Shown: positions 27,290-36,728, numbered from the stretch's first letter. The stretch: 64,000 nt of DNA from Chlorogloeopsis sp038404745 (GCF_038404745.2 NZ_JAYKTT020000001.1:248001-312000), one strand, 5' to 3'. Numbers and translations are program-made. Notes: generated by a model not told the origin, from the letters alone.

Positions 27290-28570
27290 TTAAATAGAAA
27301 TGAAGTACTCCTCTAAATAATTACCTATAGTTTGTCGAAAGTGTTCAAATCCGAATTGATCAATCACTTTCTGTCGCAGCACCTCCGGTTGATAAATTAA
27401 AGGATTAGGATAAGTACCCTGTAGGATTTGAATCAGGGTTTGGGCGATCGCACTCATATCATCCGGATCAACCAATGCTCCCAATTCACCCTGGCAAAGC
27501 GCGTCAACTGCCCCATCTTGATTTCCAGCAAGAGTGGGTTTACCACAGGCTAGGGCTTCAAGATAGACAATCCCAAAACCTTCTCTTTTACTAGGCATAG
27601 CAAACACGTCACACAAGTTATAGTGAGCAACGAGTTCTTCATCTGGAACAAATCCTGCCAGAGTGACGTGCTCTTGCAAATTAAGACTTTGCACTAGTTG
27701 CTCAATTCGAGGACGGTCTTCACCTTTACCAACTAAAAGATAGTGAATATTGGGGATCTGTTGTCGAATTTGCGGCAATGCCCGAATCACCTGATCATAA
27801 CCTTTATAGCGATCGCTACAAGCGAGTCGGGCTACAGTTAAGATTACTAGCTGCTCTGGAGCTAGATTGTATCGTTCTAGTAAGTTTTTTGGTTTAGGAG
27901 TAATTTCAAATCGATTTACATCGAAGGTGACAGGTAACAACGAAATTTTGTCAGGATTGAGATTTTGTTCTTCGAGGAGGCGATCGCGTGTGTAACTACT
28001 CACTGCAAAGATGCGATCGGCATGGTGAAGGGCTTTTTGTAGTGTAGGGTTTGTGAGGTTCCAAGCTTCTATGCCGTGAGCAACAGTCCAGTAAGGTATA
28101 CCTTTTAAGTACTTTAACAAATATGCAATAATCGTAAAATTTAGATGGGTACTAATAATCAGACTCGGGGATTGCCAAAGACCAAATTTGAAAAGTTGAG
28201 TAGCAAAAGCAAGCGTCCTTAACTTTATATGCCATTTCCCTGCAAAGTGAAATCGTGTTTTTTTTAGAAACGAAACGTTTGACAAACAGCGAGTATCGTG
28301 TTTTAAAAAAACATCATATTCACAATGAGGATATAAGCTTTGTAATGCTTGCAATAAAAAAGCTGAGTAAACCTGGATTCCACCTTTAAACTCAAAAATA
28401 TTAGGGAACCATACGTGGAAACATTGAGAATTTGTGGATTTTTGTTTGTTTTTTATCGTTTCTATATTTAAACAATTAATTTGATCATTTTTTTTGATAA
28501 CCATATGAAAGTAAATTATATTTGGTTTGCAAACATTCATTATAGTTAAATTTTTGCTCTCAAAAATCAA
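27290..28570 (-). CDS. Family 4 glycosyltransferase
   Basis: A GT-B enzyme of up to 426 residues. FKGGIQVYSAFLLQAL is the acceptor-domain glycine loop. ILTVARLACSDRYKGYDQVI and EGFGIVYLEALACGKP (EX7E) form the donor domain. The first about 50 residues are Asn/Lys-rich and unlike the family, so the true start may be an internal ATG such as 28504; no ribosome binding site decides. The nucleotide-sugar type is unknown. It is followed eight bases later by the asnB-type gene. Confidence 0.85.
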   Translation of the reverse strand: MIFESKNLTIMNVCKPNIIYFHMVIKKNDQINCLNIETIKNKQKSTNSQCFHVWFPNIFEFKGGIQVYSAFLLQALQSLYPHCEYDVFLKHDTRCLSNVSFLKKTRFHFAGKWHIKLRTLAFATQLFKFGLWQSPSLIISTHLNFTIIAYLLKYLKGIPYWTVAHGIEAWNLTNPTLQKALHHADRIFAVSSYTRDRLLEEQNLNPDKISLLPVTFDVNRFEITPKPKNLLERYNLAPEQLVILTVARLACSDRYKGYDQVIRALPQIRQQIPNIHYLLVGKGEDRPRIEQLVQSLNLQEHVTLAGFVPDEELVAHYNLCDVFAMPSKREGFGIVYLEALACGKPTLAGNQDGAVDALCQGELGALVDPDDMSAIAQTLIQILQGTYPNPLIYQPEVLRQKVIDQFGFEHFRQTIGNYLEEYFISI

Positions 28571-28719
28571 TATTCTAGCTAAATAATCAGGTTTTCCTAT
28601 AACTTTTATTAAAAGCTTTATTTTGTATTTACAAAATAATCACAAAACATATCTAGATTAAATTAATTATCTAAATTTGAAAATCCTAAGAGACTATTGA
28701 TAAAATAGATCTTAAATTG

Positions 28720-28838
28720 TAGGAGAGCCAGTGCGCCCTTGCGGGTACCCCGCGTTGTAGCAACTGGCGTTGCATTACGGCTAGTTCTTATTCTCTATAT
28801 ACTCTCAAATCCTTGCATAGCCGTAACACACCCTACTT
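28720..28838. repeat. MITE-like dispersed repeat, copy 1
   Basis: This stretch ends with TAACACACCCTA (28824-28835), preceded by AGCCG. Read on the minus strand it matches the left half of the element at 31600-31708: a TAGGGTGTGTTACGGCTATG start, then ATTTGAGAG and an AGCCGTAA block. The left half here (GTGCGCCCTTGCGGGTACCC) is unrelated. It appears to be an inverted, partly replaced copy lying between the glycosyltransferase and the polymerase-like gene. Confidence 0.5.
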
Positions 28839-28852
28839 AACTATGACAACAA

Positions 28853-30325
28853 CTAAGCTGTCCTTTGCCTACTTAAAATAAATTTAAAAAATATATAGTT
28901 GGCTACAACAAAAGGAAGAACATTTCCTAATAATAGAGAAGCACTACTTTCTTGGTAAGCTAATTGAAATATAGTTGAAGCACCTATGACAAATTCTAAT
29001 TCATTCATGTCTGGATGATTTAATTTTCTATCAACGAAAGCAAGTAAAAAACCTAATAATGGCATTCCTGTAATTACACCCCAACTCCCAAAATTCACAT
29101 ACATCTCCACAATCATCGGAAGATTAACAGAGGTAACAAAATCATTTACATCTATAATTTTATAACGACGACCAAATTCATTACCTGTGTTTAGGACTGG
29201 TTTCTCCGGCCAAACTGCACGCGGAATATAACTTGTAAGCAAGGGTAAGTAGGTTTCACCATTCCAGTAAGGTACTATTTCTGGACTACTTTTCATTACA
29301 TCTGAGAACAAGACGATTTGCGCGGATCTTTCAATCGCTTGATCCGTAACGGAGATTTCAGGAGCACTCTGCACAGATGAGTTGTTAAAGGTATATTGCT
29401 GATGATGTTCAACTGCAAGATTAATAAATAATTCTAGCCTTTCTATCAAATTAAGTTGCCCTTGAGGTTTATTATCACCCCAAGTTAAAGCTCTGTAGTC
29501 TGACTTAACTGGATTGAAAGCAAGATATAAGACAATTAATATGGCTATCAAAACTATTGGTATCTTTTTACGTTCATACCAAATCATATGAAACATAAAT
29601 AAACACAAAAGCATAAATTCAGCTAAAAGACCACTAGCTAGGCGTGGGACTATCTCAAGTGGGATAAATATAAGTACTAGCAGCCAAGTTTGAATTCTTG
29701 GCAATTTCCGACGATCCCAGAGAATATAAAACATTCCATAAGCAATATATAAACCTTTACTAGTGAACATGCTTATAGATGGAGCGTCTGGGAAAACGTA
29801 TCTGATTATGGTATTAGACAAAAGTAATATCCATATTCCAATTAATAATCTATTGATTGAATAAGTTTGAGTTAAACGAAAGGGTGAAACTTTCTTCCAC
29901 AAAGTAAAATAAGAGGCAAAGAAAGCAATATTCATTCCAGCTAATCCGATGAAGGTTAGTATTAGCGCCTCGTTACTTACATCGGCTAAACCTGAAAGTT
30001 CTTCTTTAGTAGCAAAAATAGGTAACCCAAAGCTTGTAGCATAAAAAATCCCTACTAGAGGGAAAAAAGGCATGGGAGGACGATTGCGGTCTAATAGAAA
30101 CTGTATAGTAGGCAAAAACCCTAGCCATGTCACACCCAAAGCCAAATATGCTTTGTCCAGTGACACTACTTCCGCTCTTGTATGTAATAAGTAAATGCTA
30201 TATACTGCCAGTCCAAACAGTAAAAACCAGGCTAATCTTTTTATGTAATGTTCTTTTGCTTGTTGAATTTTAAAATATTTTTGTATTTGATTCGAGTAAT
30301 CTTGAGTCTCATTCAATCTATACAT
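28853..30325 (-). CDS. Polytopic membrane protein, O-antigen polymerase-like
   Basis: A 490-residue protein with about ten or eleven hydrophobic spans, for example LAWFLLFGLAVYSIYLL, ALILTFIGLAGMNIAFFASY and VLIAILIVLYLAF. A large loop between the middle and last spans contains RAVWPEKP and NEFGRRYKI. This is the topology of Wzy/O-antigen ligase-like proteins, and W-P-x-K-P in a long periplasmic loop is typical of the O-antigen polymerase-like group in Nostocales. Sequence motifs are weak, so polymerase activity is inferred from topology and the glycan context. The encoded exporter is of ABC type (46464 and 45191), which does not normally need a Wzy polymerase. Confidence 0.7.
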   Translation of the reverse strand: MYRLNETQDYSNQIQKYFKIQQAKEHYIKRLAWFLLFGLAVYSIYLLHTRAEVVSLDKAYLALGVTWLGFLPTIQFLLDRNRPPMPFFPLVGIFYATSFGLPIFATKEELSGLADVSNEALILTFIGLAGMNIAFFASYFTLWKKVSPFRLTQTYSINRLLIGIWILLLSNTIIRYVFPDAPSISMFTSKGLYIAYGMFYILWDRRKLPRIQTWLLVLIFIPLEIVPRLASGLLAEFMLLCLFMFHMIWYERKKIPIVLIAILIVLYLAFNPVKSDYRALTWGDNKPQGQLNLIERLELFINLAVEHHQQYTFNNSSVQSAPEISVTDQAIERSAQIVLFSDVMKSSPEIVPYWNGETYLPLLTSYIPRAVWPEKPVLNTGNEFGRRYKIIDVNDFVTSVNLPMIVEMYVNFGSWGVITGMPLLGFLLAFVDRKLNHPDMNELEFVIGASTIFQLAYQESSASLLLGNVLPFVVANYIFFKFILSRQRTA

Positions 30326-30358
30326 TATTATTAACTATTATCTTAACCACTTGTAAAA

Positions 30359-31534
30359 TTATCTTGGAGCTTGAACAAGTTCTTTGATAGTTGAAAGCAA
30401 AGGCGAAAAAGTAGACTCGTAATTATATTTTTCTTCAAAAGCTTTTCTAGCTGCTAAACACATAGCCTGATATTTCTCAAAATCACTTAAAATATCCTCA
30501 ACAGCAGATGCAATCGAGTGAGGCTCGTCAGGATCAGCAAAACGCACCCAAGTCTCGTTAGCAAGATATTCTTGATAAGTTGGAAAATTACTGACAATTG
30601 TAGGTAAACCACAAGCAGCATATTCATATATCTTATTACAAGCACTTGCACAAGCTACTCGATCAAAGCTGGTGTTTTTATAGAGGCCAAAGCCTACAGT
30701 TGCTAATAATGTGGGAGCTTGTAAATCTTTATAAGGTAGGGTTCCTAAATAGGAAAAATTGGTTGACATCTTAAGTTGTTCTACCCAAGTTCTCAGCTTT
30801 TCCGCATTGGATGTAGTCAGAAATCCTACAAATTTAATATTAACACTCTTATTTAAAAGGGAAGCAGCAGTTACAATTTCTTGCATAGCACTGGTATCAG
30901 AAATTGAACCTCTGTAAAACAATGTAATTTCTTCCCAACGTTTTTTTATTAATGAAGACCAGTCTTTTGATGGTTCAAAAAAAGATTTTAAAGGAAAATT
31001 AGGAACTATTAATGGCTTTTTTTGTAAATTTGTTCTTTTCTGAACAAACTCGGCTCTATCTTTATCGGGAAATACGTTAAGTACAGCTTTATCTATCCAC
31101 TTTCGCTCTGCTCTGTCAACCCATCCTGATAAAGAAGATAGAGGAGCTAGCTGCTCGCTAATTTCATGACTATGGTAAATTATAGGGACTGCTTGAGGTA
31201 AAAATGCTCGGCAAACATAAGCCACTGTGTAGCCAAAGGTATCATATGCATAAATGAGAGACACATCTTTTAAAAGTTGAGATGCTTTAACAATAAAGTT
31301 TATATACTCCCAAAGCTTTGCTCTAGCCGATAATTGCGCTCGTTCTCTTAGCGTAGTATATTTTCCTAGTCTATATACTTTGACATTAGGAGGATATTCA
31401 TGAGTGCAAGGATCTTGATTGCGACCAATTAAAATAATATCAAAATGTTTTGATAATAAATGAATCGCATTGACTGTTGGAGGATAGTAATCAGGGTTTG
31501 CATAAATAAGCATCCCGATACTTTTTTTACTCAT
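30359..31534 (-). CDS. Glycosyltransferase, GT-B fold
   Basis: A 391-residue protein with a Rossmann-like N-terminus, KSIGMLIYANPDYYPPTVNA, and a middle segment IIYHSHEISEQLAPL. The C-terminal donor site is GLYKNTSFDRVACASACNKIYEYAACGLPTIVS. EX7E is not exact, which puts it in a divergent family 4/family 1 subgroup. It contains no membrane span. It lies 33 bases upstream of the polymerase-like gene on the same strand and 200 bases after the FkbM gene, from which it is separated by a MITE-like repeat. Confidence 0.78.
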   Translation of the reverse strand: MSKKSIGMLIYANPDYYPPTVNAIHLLSKHFDIILIGRNQDPCTHEYPPNVKVYRLGKYTTLRERAQLSARAKLWEYINFIVKASQLLKDVSLIYAYDTFGYTVAYVCRAFLPQAVPIIYHSHEISEQLAPLSSLSGWVDRAERKWIDKAVLNVFPDKDRAEFVQKRTNLQKKPLIVPNFPLKSFFEPSKDWSSLIKKRWEEITLFYRGSISDTSAMQEIVTAASLLNKSVNIKFVGFLTTSNAEKLRTWVEQLKMSTNFSYLGTLPYKDLQAPTLLATVGFGLYKNTSFDRVACASACNKIYEYAACGLPTIVSNFPTYQEYLANETWVRFADPDEPHSIASAVEDILSDFEKYQAMCLAARKAFEEKYNYESTFSPLLSTIKELVQAPR

Positions 31535-31599
31535 TTCTGTACCTTTTCAAATTAGGCTAGTGATTGCATTATGAGGTTGTTTGTAAAGTAAATATTAAG

Positions 31600-31708
31600 T
31601 AGGGTGTGTTACGGCTATGTAATGATTTGAGAGTTTAAGAGAGTACGAGCTAGCCGTAACGCACCATAATTATGCGGTGCGTTAAAGCAGCGTGTAACGC
31701 ACCCTACA
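31600..31708. repeat. MITE-like element with terminal inverted repeats, copy 2
   Basis: TAGGGTGTGTTA (31600-31611) and TAACGCACCCTA (31695-31706) form 12-base imperfect terminal inverted repeats around about 83 bases without coding capacity. The inner part has a further palindrome (GCACC...GGTGC). The 5' half is repeated in inverse orientation at 28720-28838. The flanks also contain AAAGTAAA and TTTACTTT on either side. It is a non-autonomous element or dispersed repeat; no transposase is present in the window. Confidence 0.6.
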
Positions 31709-31735
31709 ATTTAAGGTTTACTTTATAAATCATCT

Positions 31736-32587
31736 CTATAAGCCAAGAGGTAAGCAAAGATATTCGTCGTACTCTAATATTTCTATACAACAGCTTTGAC
31801 GGTTAAGAATTTTATAACCTGCATTCTTTAAAATGCGGACAATTTCTTGACTATCTTCCGGCGTAGCCTGCCAAAAAGGATGGACAGCCAAAATTATAAT
31901 AGGAGGTTTGTCACTGCTGAGGAGCCGAGTTGCTCCTTTGAGTACCTTGAGTTCAGCTCCTTCAACATCTATTTTGACTAACTTAGGCGATCGCTCTTGT
32001 TTAGTTAACAGACTGTCTAAGCTAATTGCTGGTACCTCAATTTGTTGACTTACTGAGGGAGATTGCTCATTTGTAGAACCAGAAAACATCAGAGAGTTGC
32101 TAGGAGAGTTGCCATTATCAAGTAGGCTCAAACTTACTAAACCGCTATCCAATTCGCAGACAGCTGCCTTGATTGTAGTTATAATGTTTTCACATTGGTT
32201 CAAGACAGTATGTCGTTTTAACCAAGCAAGATTAGCTGGGCTCGGTTCAATTGCAAGCACTTGTCCGCTCATACCAACTATTCGAGCTGCTGGTAGTGAA
32301 ATCAAGCCCCAATTGGCTCCAATATCCCAAAAAGTATCCCCTGAACTCAAGTATTCTTTCAACCAAGACATGAGATGAGGCTCGTATTCATCCGCAGATA
32401 AGGCTAAACTTGGAACTAATTTATAAATTTCTCCATTTATACGCTTACGGATAAAATTATGACCTGTATCCTTTAAAAATACAGAGTAGTAAAAATTACG
32501 ACCAAACTTAATTAAACTATCAGCATCTAATCTCTGTAAAAAAGCTTTGATAGAACGAGCTGTGGTGATAAGTGGTGTATCAAACAT
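31736..32587 (-). CDS. FkbM-family methyltransferase
   Basis: A 283-residue class I SAM-dependent O-methyltransferase. FWDIGANWGLISLPAARIVG is the SAM-binding glycine loop (motif I) near residue 75, and VLAIEPSPANLAWLKRH is the acidic loop. LVKIDVEGAELKVLKGA near 210 is the diagnostic FkbM block. Members methylate sugar or polyketide hydroxyls. The location in the glycan locus makes methylation of a sugar or terminal cap likely. Its ATG overlaps the stop of a 52-codon frame upstream (ATGTTTGA), suggesting that the frame is translated. Confidence 0.88.
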   Translation of the reverse strand: MFDTPLITTARSIKAFLQRLDADSLIKFGRNFYYSVFLKDTGHNFIRKRINGEIYKLVPSLALSADEYEPHLMSWLKEYLSSGDTFWDIGANWGLISLPAARIVGMSGQVLAIEPSPANLAWLKRHTVLNQCENIITTIKAAVCELDSGLVSLSLLDNGNSPSNSLMFSGSTNEQSPSVSQQIEVPAISLDSLLTKQERSPKLVKIDVEGAELKVLKGATRLLSSDKPPIIILAVHPFWQATPEDSQEIVRILKNAGYKILNRQSCCIEILEYDEYLCLPLGL

Positions 32588-32738
32588 ACGAACCCTCGAA
32601 AGCTAATTTGATATTATGAGTTAGCAATTCTGGCATTTGCATATATTCAGGATCAAAGCCACCTTCAAATATGCTCTTACTTAAGTTATTAGGAAAAATA
32701 CACGTATGGAAATGTGCTGGTGTCATATGGTAGTGCAT
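32580..32738 (-). CDS. Small uncharacterised ORF (52 codons) overlapping the FkbM start
   Basis: The frame starts at ATG 32738, contains HMTPAHFHTC and SIFEGGFDPEYMQMPELL, and ends at TGA 32580-32582, overlapping the FkbM ATG (32587) by eight bases. An in-frame TAG lies only eight codons before the ATG. The composition looks like real protein rather than a shadow frame, but I recognise no family. It may be a small gene coupled to FkbM or the 3' remnant of a larger lost gene. Confidence 0.35.
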   Translation of the reverse strand: MHYHMTPAHFHTCIFPNNLSKSIFEGGFDPEYMQMPELLTHNIKLAFEGSYV

Positions 32739-32921
32739 TTTCCCAAATAAGCAAATCAACTACTAAGTATACTGTCAGAAGCTATGTAGTACAAGTCTAA
32801 TTACTGACCTATATAAGCTTGTAAATCGCGATTTTATTTGTTCCCGACTAAATCATGATTTTAGTTATGAATCTCGACTTGAAATAAAAAAGTTATTAAG
32901 ATTATTTTGCAAACAACAATA
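32739..32921. other. Intergenic remainder upstream of the small ORF
   Basis: Together with the small frame at 32580-32738 this makes up the 334-base gap between the FkbM gene and the CgeB-like gene. It is AT-rich and carries no other recognisable signal. Confidence 0.45.
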
Positions 32922-33971
32922 TTAACCAATATTAATATATTGGTTGGAATGATACTGATTAATTGTTTCATGAATGGTCAAAATTTCTTTGACTCTATTA
33001 ATAATTGTGTCCTCTAAAGCTTTTTTGTAACCTGCCTGAGCAATAGATTCAATTAATACATGATTTTGTAATAGGTATTCTACTTTTTGTCTTAATTCAT
33101 CAGGACTAGAAAAATACACAGCTTCTTTGTCTTCTACAAACAGATTCATTAACTCTCTACTCCGTTCACTGAGCATGAGTGTCCCTGTTGCAGGAATTTC
33201 ATACGTTCTAATATTATGTCCTTCTTCATTTTGAGGACGCAGAATATTAAGTCCCATTTTGGCAGAGCCTAAAATTTCAGGAATTTCTTGATAACTGCAC
33301 ATTCCTTGACACAAATTTTTTAATGTCGGCTCTTTACAATGAGTATTCCAGTAACTTGATCCCCAAAGTCCTAATCGATAATCAGCGATCGCCTTTAAAT
33401 ACTGCTCTCGTTTGCGGCTAGCATCCCAGTTGCCAATAAATGCTACGTCATATACTGGGTTAACCTGTCGTTTGGGAAAATGATATTCAACATCACTACA
33501 AAACGGATGAAAGAAAGCTTTTTTGACGCCATTTTCCATGAGACGTTCAACTAATTCTTGGCTCCAAATAAAAGCTGCATCCCATAAGGGAAATCCCCGT
33601 TGAACCCAGGAATTGCTATGGGTATGATGAGCATCTACAGGATTGTCAGTAAAAAAGACAAAGACTAGACCATGTTGTTTCAGAGTCAAAATGCTGTCAG
33701 GATGAAACAAAAGAGGAGAAATCACCAAAGTCAAATCAGGCTTAAACTGATTTGCCATCTCCACCAACTTCTGATTTGCTGACTTTGCCAGCAGTTTCCA
33801 CGCTAGCCGCCAAGCCACTCTATCGGGCAACGAACGAGAAACTAAACTGGGTGCAGCTTCTTTCCAAGTAAAATGTTGCACCTTACAGCCCAGTGCCGAA
33901 AATCCTCGTCCATAAACTTCTTCGGTACGCCCCAATTCTAGGGCTTGTCCAACAATCAAAACTTTGTTCAT
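32922..33971 (-). CDS. CgeB-like glycosyltransferase
   Basis: A 349-residue protein of the spore-protein CgeB / family 1 glycosyltransferase group. The N-terminus NKVLIVGQALELGRTEEVYG is followed by PDLTLVISPLLF and FVFFTDNPVDAHHTH. In the C-terminal half, AKMGLNILRPQNEEGHNIRTYEIPATGTLML is the characteristic donor-domain signature of CgeB (N-x-R-x-EI-x-A-x-G). These soluble enzymes work on surface glycans. It follows the upstream glycosyltransferase by 11 bases and is in the same operon. Confidence 0.84.
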   Translation of the reverse strand: MNKVLIVGQALELGRTEEVYGRGFSALGCKVQHFTWKEAAPSLVSRSLPDRVAWRLAWKLLAKSANQKLVEMANQFKPDLTLVISPLLFHPDSILTLKQHGLVFVFFTDNPVDAHHTHSNSWVQRGFPLWDAAFIWSQELVERLMENGVKKAFFHPFCSDVEYHFPKRQVNPVYDVAFIGNWDASRKREQYLKAIADYRLGLWGSSYWNTHCKEPTLKNLCQGMCSYQEIPEILGSAKMGLNILRPQNEEGHNIRTYEIPATGTLMLSERSRELMNLFVEDKEAVYFSSPDELRQKVEYLLQNHVLIESIAQAGYKKALEDTIINRVKEILTIHETINQYHSNQYINIG

Positions 33972-33982
33972 TTAAACTATTC

Positions 33983-35161
33983 TCACCTGCAATAATTTAA
34001 AGCTTGTTTGAGTCCCTGTAAATCTTCCTGATAACTCCACTTTTGAATCTGTTTAAGGCTTATATCTCCTGCTGAAGCACGATTGGCGATCGCCCAACGA
34101 ATTGCCTCTGCTAAAGCTGCAACATTTCCTACAGGATAAATCTGTCCATTTTGCCCCTGGATCACCAAGTCAGGGGCGCAACCCACCTGATCAGTCACAA
34201 CTACTGCTCTACCAGCATTCATCACTTCATTTACAGCCAATCCCCAAGGTTCAAAACTAGAGGGTAAGACAAATACATCACACAAATCATACATCGCAGG
34301 CATTTCGGACTGATTCCGAAAACCTAAAAAGCGAATCGACTGCCAGCCTGTTTCCTTGGCTTGAGCTTCTAGAGTTGGGCGCAACACTCCATCTCCCACA
34401 AATAGTAGGTAAGGCTCTGGTTCTTGGACACCATCACATGAAAGTAACCTATAAGCTGAGAGCAAATCTTGAGGACGCTTCACCTCAATTAGCTTGGCAG
34501 CATAGAGAATTATCGGCCTAGTGGGATCTAAGCCGAGCGATCGCCGTAGTTCCTCACGATTAGTGTGAGCTAGTAGTGCTTGCTTTTGGAAGTAATCATT
34601 ATCAACGGCATAAGGGACACAAAATAGACGTTTTTCTTCAACTCCATAGCTTTGATAAAATTGACGGTTGTAAGTCCCTATACAGAGAAAACCAGCTATT
34701 TTCTCAAAAAGCCAATCAACAAAAACCTTTTTTACTCTTTTCTTAACAGAATTAGTTGCTTCGCTGATGCCGTTAGACTCTCCCCTCAGCAAAACTGGAA
34801 TACCCAATTGATTTGCTGCTAAGATTGCTTGAATACTACAGAACCAAGACCATCCATGCACCCATACAGCATCAAATTTCTCTTTTTTTAACTGGCTAAC
34901 AATATCTTTTGCTATAGGTTGTTGTAACCAACTTTGCCGCTGCTTATTACCCCAACAGTCTAAAAAATGGTAATTGTAACCCTCCGTTAGTGGTACATCC
35001 CATTCAATTAATCGTCCAAATCCTGTGTCCTTATAAGCTTTTAAAGAAAAATCACTGTAGAAAAAAACTTTTAAGTCAATTTCTGGATCGGCAGCAATAA
35101 GTCGCAATAAAGGAGCCTGATACTGAATGGGATGAGAGACAAAGTAGGCTAAACTTAGCAT
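33983..35161 (-). CDS. Family 4 glycosyltransferase
   Basis: A 392-residue GT-B enzyme. The N-terminus SLAYFVSHPIQYQAPLLRLI is a well-known start of glycan-locus transferases. ILYAAKLIEVKRPQDLLSAY and EPWGLAVNE (EX7E) in PSSFEPWGLAVNEVMNAG form the donor domain. The length is standard. It is transcribed with the CgeB-like gene 11 bases downstream. Confidence 0.87.
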   Translation of the reverse strand: MLSLAYFVSHPIQYQAPLLRLIAADPEIDLKVFFYSDFSLKAYKDTGFGRLIEWDVPLTEGYNYHFLDCWGNKQRQSWLQQPIAKDIVSQLKKEKFDAVWVHGWSWFCSIQAILAANQLGIPVLLRGESNGISEATNSVKKRVKKVFVDWLFEKIAGFLCIGTYNRQFYQSYGVEEKRLFCVPYAVDNDYFQKQALLAHTNREELRRSLGLDPTRPIILYAAKLIEVKRPQDLLSAYRLLSCDGVQEPEPYLLFVGDGVLRPTLEAQAKETGWQSIRFLGFRNQSEMPAMYDLCDVFVLPSSFEPWGLAVNEVMNAGRAVVVTDQVGCAPDLVIQGQNGQIYPVGNVAALAEAIRWAIANRASAGDISLKQIQKWSYQEDLQGLKQALNYCR

Positions 35162-35309
35162 CTGTGAAGATATAATTTAAGATGATTGAGCAGACTAATT
35201 TTGAATTGAAAACAAGAATCTTTAGTGTAGCTGTTTCAACAATTAAATCGGATTCCTATAGTAGAAAGTATTTTTCAAGTTTTATACTGCCAGTTTTATT
35301 GTTCCTAGT

Positions 35310-36374
35310 TCAACTCAGGTTAATTAACTTTAAAATTTCCTTGACTCGACTTTCCCAACTCAATTGAGTGAGTAGTTTTTCTCTAGTAGTCAAGGCGGCT
35401 TGAAAATATAAGTGTCGGTTTTCCCAAAGTTCATCCCAAATGTTTTTTAAATCATCTTGACTAATTGTATAGTCAATGGAAATGACAAAATCAGAACCAA
35501 ATATCTTTTCAAATATAGGATCTTTAGGAGGTTGACCAAGAATAACTGTGCCACTAGCAGCGGCTTCAAACCATCTACAAGTCATAGGACTAAATGTTAA
35601 AACCCTTTTGGGATTAGTTAATTCTACAGGCCAACAGAAGGTAAAAAAACTGTGGGCTAGATGCCACGCATATTGTCTATAGACATCCTGAGAATCTAAC
35701 TGCAACTGCATACTTGTAGCTGTTGTATATTCATAATACTTACCTGTTTGTATACAATATTCTTTAATACTTTGATGAACTTTCTCTAAACGACGACCAT
35801 AAGCAGAAAAACTAATTAATTTTTCTTCCTTAATAACTGGTTGAAATCTATCAAGCTTTACACCTTGAGCTACAGCGTGCCACTTTCTCTGCGTCTGCTC
35901 TTCTAAAAATGGTACTGCTCCATGAAATGAAGTAATAGCAAGATCCCAATTTGTAGATGCTAAAACCCGGCGAATAGAAGGAAGTTGTCTCTCAAAAGTA
36001 TCGAATATATAAAGAATTTTAACTCCTACATTCCGATCCCAATTTTTGAACAGATCAAGCAGAAAATTTTCTGGCCCCATGAGTACAACCCAAAGTACGT
36101 CAGCTTCCAGGTTGTGTTCTATTCTGGGAAGAAATTCTCGCAATTTACCATATCGAGTGCCATGTCCAATACGTTTGTCAATAAACTTTGGCAATTTTCG
36201 CTTTGGCATCGCTACTTTATGTCCACCTGTGATGCGAACTATTTCATCTTCAAAATCTCTAAGTACTCCGTATTCAAAACCGCTCAGATTCGTGTTAGTA
36301 AGTACAATATGTTTTAAGTTCATCATGCTTGTTGTTGAAAAAGCACTGCTCGGCGTTGATACAGTAGCAGACAT
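35310..36374 (-). CDS. CgeB-like glycosyltransferase, divergent
   Basis: A 354-residue protein, similar in plan to the CgeB group. VKILYIFDTFERQLPSIRRV is in the middle of the first domain. SPMTCRWFEAAASGTVILGQ in the second domain corresponds to the acceptor/donor signature with the small-residue ASG turn. The first about 16 residues (MSATVSTPSSAFSTTS) are atypical, so Met17 or Met18 (MMNLKHIVLTN) may be the actual start. The gene is separated from the next one by a normal short gap. Confidence 0.72.
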   Translation of the reverse strand: MSATVSTPSSAFSTTSMMNLKHIVLTNTNLSGFEYGVLRDFEDEIVRITGGHKVAMPKRKLPKFIDKRIGHGTRYGKLREFLPRIEHNLEADVLWVVLMGPENFLLDLFKNWDRNVGVKILYIFDTFERQLPSIRRVLASTNWDLAITSFHGAVPFLEEQTQRKWHAVAQGVKLDRFQPVIKEEKLISFSAYGRRLEKVHQSIKEYCIQTGKYYEYTTATSMQLQLDSQDVYRQYAWHLAHSFFTFCWPVELTNPKRVLTFSPMTCRWFEAAASGTVILGQPPKDPIFEKIFGSDFVISIDYTISQDDLKNIWDELWENRHLYFQAALTTREKLLTQLSWESRVKEILKLINLS

Positions 36375-36728
36375 AAAAAACGATCGCCCTCTACAAAAAA
36401 AGCGATCGCATTATTCAAACGTTGAAACTTCTATCTCTATGCGGGGGTTGTCCTGATTCGCCGTCGCCGTTCTTTTATTCGGGACTTGCAATTACAGCCA
36501 TTTTCAGATGAATAGACCACACAATACTGTAAGGGCGGGTTTTGTTTCAATCTCTAGCTAAACCCGCCCCTACAAAAAAATGTGGTTCAAATAAATGAAT
36601 TTGCTGTAAAAAATCTTCTATTTGCCAATTTGTAGGATGCGTGCTTGACAACAGTCCGTAACGCATCATCAACCCTCGAATAGTGATGAGTTACGCGATC
36701 GCCGTTGTTTAAGTAGCTCAACAAACGC
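36375..36728. other. Intergenic region with dispersed repeats
   Basis: A 354-base gap with two HIP1-type sites at 36383-36410, a GGGCGGGTTT palindrome (listed separately) and a block at 36630-36710 (GTAGGATGCGTGCTTGACAA and a GTTACGCGATCGC end). That block resembles part of the gap at 39350-39470. No gene was seen. Confidence 0.5.
36529..36573. repeat. Palindromic dispersed repeat (GGGCGGGTTT type)
   Basis: GTAAGGGCGGGTTT (36529-36542) and AAACCCGCCCCTAC (36560-36573) are near-perfect inverted arms around a 17-base loop. This GC-rich hairpin in AT-rich surroundings resembles a dispersed repeat type I associate with filamentous cyanobacteria. Confidence 0.6.

Noticed and set aside
36046..36456. 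136-codon plus-strand frame opposite the CgeB-like gene
   Set aside because: Antisense shadow of a well-supported glycosyltransferase; no family features.
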